NCBI GenBank assembly: GCA_963754845.1
Contig: CAVWHE010000001.1
Coordinates: 434,001-498,000, forward strand
From: JAKASV01 sp963754845
GTDB lineage: Bacteria; Babelota; Babeliae; Babelales; Vermiphilaceae
Length of the DNA stretch: 64,000 nucleotides
Reading direction: 5' to 3'
In this document: positions 62,234-64,000 of the stretch, piece by piece
Numbering within the stretch: position 1 is the first letter of the stretch
Layout: the number at the start of each line of letters is the position of its first letter
The notes under the pieces: model-generated
Seen by the model: the letters and a program-made list of their open reading frames with translations, nothing else
Databases searched by the model: none
Told to the model about the DNA's origin: nothing
Translations under genes and position numbers: made by a program

Positions 62234-64000
62234 CGGTAGCGCGTCCCATGACCGACGTATGGTTTGTCTTGCCCTGCAAGGCAAGCCATTAAGTCGTGTC
62301 GTGGATAACCGCGCGGGAGAGGATCCGACAGGCTGTCGGCGCCCTTGGGTGTCCAGAGGGGGGTTGGGCGGTGCAACCCTCCCTTTGTGCCGCCCGCATA
62401 GGGCATTAATTCCGCCGCCCGCATAGGGCGTTCTCCCCATCATAGTGCATTCAGAGAGGACTCTTGCTGTTATTGCCTGGGGTCTCCAAGGGGAGTTGAC
62501 CACCCCTTGGTCTGTGCGCGCCTCGCGCTTCCGGTAGCGCGTCCCATGACCGGCGTATGGTTTGTCTTGCCCTGCAAGGCAAGCCATTAAGTCGTGTCAT
62601 GGATAACCGCGCGGGAGAGGATCCAACAGGCTGTGGCGCCCTTGGGAGTCCAGAGGGAGGTTGGGCGTGCAACCCTCCCTTTGGTGCCGCCCGCATAGGG
62701 CATTAATTCCGCCGCCCGCATAGGGCGTTCTCCCCATCATAGTGCATTCAGAGAGGACTCTTGCTGTTATTGCCTGGGGTCTCCAAAGGGGAGTTGACCA
62801 CCCCTTGGTCTGTGCGCGCCTCGCGCTTCCGGTAGCGCGTCCCATGACCGACGTATGGTTTGTCTTGCCCTGCAAGGCAAGCCATTAAGTCGTGTCGTGG
62901 ATAACCGCGCGGGAGAGGATCCAACAGGCTGTTGGCGCCCTTGGGTGTCCAGAGGGGGGTTGGGCGGCGCAACCCTCCCTTTGGTGCCGCCCGCATAGGG
63001 CATTAATTCCGTCGCCCGCATAGGGCGTTCTCCCTGTCGCAGGGCATTCAAAACAAGCTTTTGGTGTTATTGCCTGGGGTCTCCAAGGGGAGTTGACCAC
63101 CCCTTGGTCTGTGCGCGCCTCGCGCTTCCGGTAGCGCGTCCCATGACCGACGTATGGTTTGTCTTGCCCTGCAAGGCAAGCCATTAAGTCGTGTCGTGGA
63201 TAACCGCGCGGGAGAGGATCCAACAGGCTGTTGGCGCCCTTGGGAGTCCAGAGGGAGGTTGGGCGGCGCAACCCTCCCTTTGGTGCCGCCCGCATAGGGC
63301 ATTAATTCCGCCGCCCGCATAGGGCGTTCTCCCTGTCACAGGGCATTCAGAGAGGACTCTTGCTGTTATTGCCTTTGGGTATCCAAGGGAAGTTGACCAC
63401 CCCTTGGTCTGTGCGCGCCTCGCGCTTCCGGTAGCGCGTCCCATGACCGACGTATGGTTTGTCTTGCCCTGCAAGGCAAGCCATTAAGTCGTGTCGTGGA
63501 TAACCGCGCGGGAGAGGATCCAACAGGCTGTTGGCGCCCTTGGGTGTCCAGAGGGAGGTTGGGCGGTGCAACCCTCCCTTTGGCGCATGCCCGCGTAGGG
63601 CATTCTTCAGAGAGGACTCTTGCTGTTATTGCCTTTGGAGATCCAAGGGGAGTTGGGCGTGCAACCCTCCCTTTGGCGCATGCCCGCGTAGGGCATTAAT
63701 TCCGCCGCCCGCATAGGGCGTTCTCCCTGTCGCAGGGCATTCAAAACAAGCTTTTGGTGTTATTGCCTGGGGTCTCCAAGGGGAGTTGACCACCCCTTGG
63801 TCTGTGCGCGCCTCGCGCTTCCGGTAGCGCGTCCCATGACCGACGTATGGTTTGTCTTGCCCTGCAAGGCAAGCCATTAAGTCGTGTCGTGGATAACCGC
63901 GCGGGAGAGGATCCAACAGGCTGTTGGCGCCCTTGGGTGTCCAGAGGGAGGTTGGGCGGCGCAACCCTCCCTTTGGCGCATGCCCGCGTAGGGCATTCTT
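62234..64000 (+). repeat. right arm of the inverted repeat array, continues past window end
   Basis: Units start with CGGTAGCGCGTCCCATGACC at 62234, 62532, 62830, 63129, 63429 and 63822: spacings 298, 298, 299, 300 and 393. The long unit has about 93 extra bases, a second copy of a sub-module (GAGAGGACTCTTGCTGTTATTGCC...), just as the 392-base unit in the left arm. Units are nearly identical. Each contains the palindrome CTTGCCCTGCAAGGCAAG and GC-rich inverted pairs. Minus-strand frames of up to 136 codons cross units, but unit lengths are not multiples of three and no ribosome sites occur. Confidence 0.9.

Noticed and set aside
61244..63964. Protein-coding genes inside the repeat array (frames up to 136 codons)
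   Set aside because: They appear in several frames on both strands, unit lengths are not multiples of three, and no ribosome sites precede them. They follow from GC-rich sequence poor in stop codons.
61154..64000. CRISPR array
   Set aside because: Repeat units are about 300 bases, there are no short repeats with unique spacers, orientation inverts in the middle, and no cas genes are nearby.

Overview
The window is a dense bacterial chromosome segment at roughly 50% G+C. Most neighbouring genes on the same strand abut or overlap by 4-16 bases, and convergent genes meet with little or no gap. Housekeeping genes for translation, replication, repair, lipid and cell-wall synthesis are mixed with secreted or membrane-anchored proteins that look host-directed: a signal-peptide protein with six C2H2 zinc fingers, beta-propeller proteins with a repeated 'WCC' motif, a chagasin-like protease inhibitor, a Cys-rich secreted protein, a secreted DJ-1 protein and a Fic protein. 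This mix suggests an intracellular or host-associated bacterium with an outer membrane and peptidoglycan. A member of candidate phylum Dependentiae (TM6) would fit, but that is inference and nothing here proves it.

Layout. 0-9 kb: a cut-off gene, a Ca2+-type P-ATPase, the secreted zinc-finger protein, asnS, and a protein with a beta-propeller set inside a parallel beta-helix. 9-17.5 kb: tgt, rplI-dnaB-ruvC, a Cys-rich secreted protein, a secreted peptide with FPPRL repeats, pilD-rbfA-rpsU, and a frame-disrupted secreted protein gene. 17.8-22.6 kb: a tandem fused D-Ala-D-Ala ligase, a membrane-anchored adenylate kinase, pssA-psd and tRNA-Arg. 22.8-32.4 kb: a giant MscS channel, a RecO-like gene, a Fic gene bracketed by 71-bp direct repeats, a membrane protein and uvrA. 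32.4-41.9 kb: a small-RNA or small-ORF candidate with a terminator, class I aldolase, HIT, tRNA-Leu, a membrane-anchored GNAT with truA, typA, rpsR-rpsF, an S24-like repressor, rnhB, a HAS-barrel-like gene and ftsY. 42-52 kb: glyS, a complete IS5-family element, the chagasin-like gene, a seven-blade propeller protein, a giant CPBP protease-like protein and ychF. 52-61 kb: two DJ-1 paralogues with enolase, a HEPN/MNT pair, a 260-bp IS-derived MITE, a broken glycosyltransferase, bamD-like, yraN, cdsA, pilO-like and alr. 61.15-64 kb: a long inverted array of about 300-bp repeats that runs off the window.

How the genes fit together. alr and the double ddl supply the D-Ala branch of peptidoglycan synthesis. 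cdsA, pssA and psd form the CDP-diacylglycerol to phosphatidylethanolamine route. pilD and the pilO-like gene point to a type IV pilus or related system, and the bamD-like gene to an outer membrane. Genes with good Shine-Dalgarno sequences often start at GTG or TTG, and I moved many starts from the longest ORF to the codon with a ribosome site. All functional calls rest on reading motifs by eye. No database search was run.
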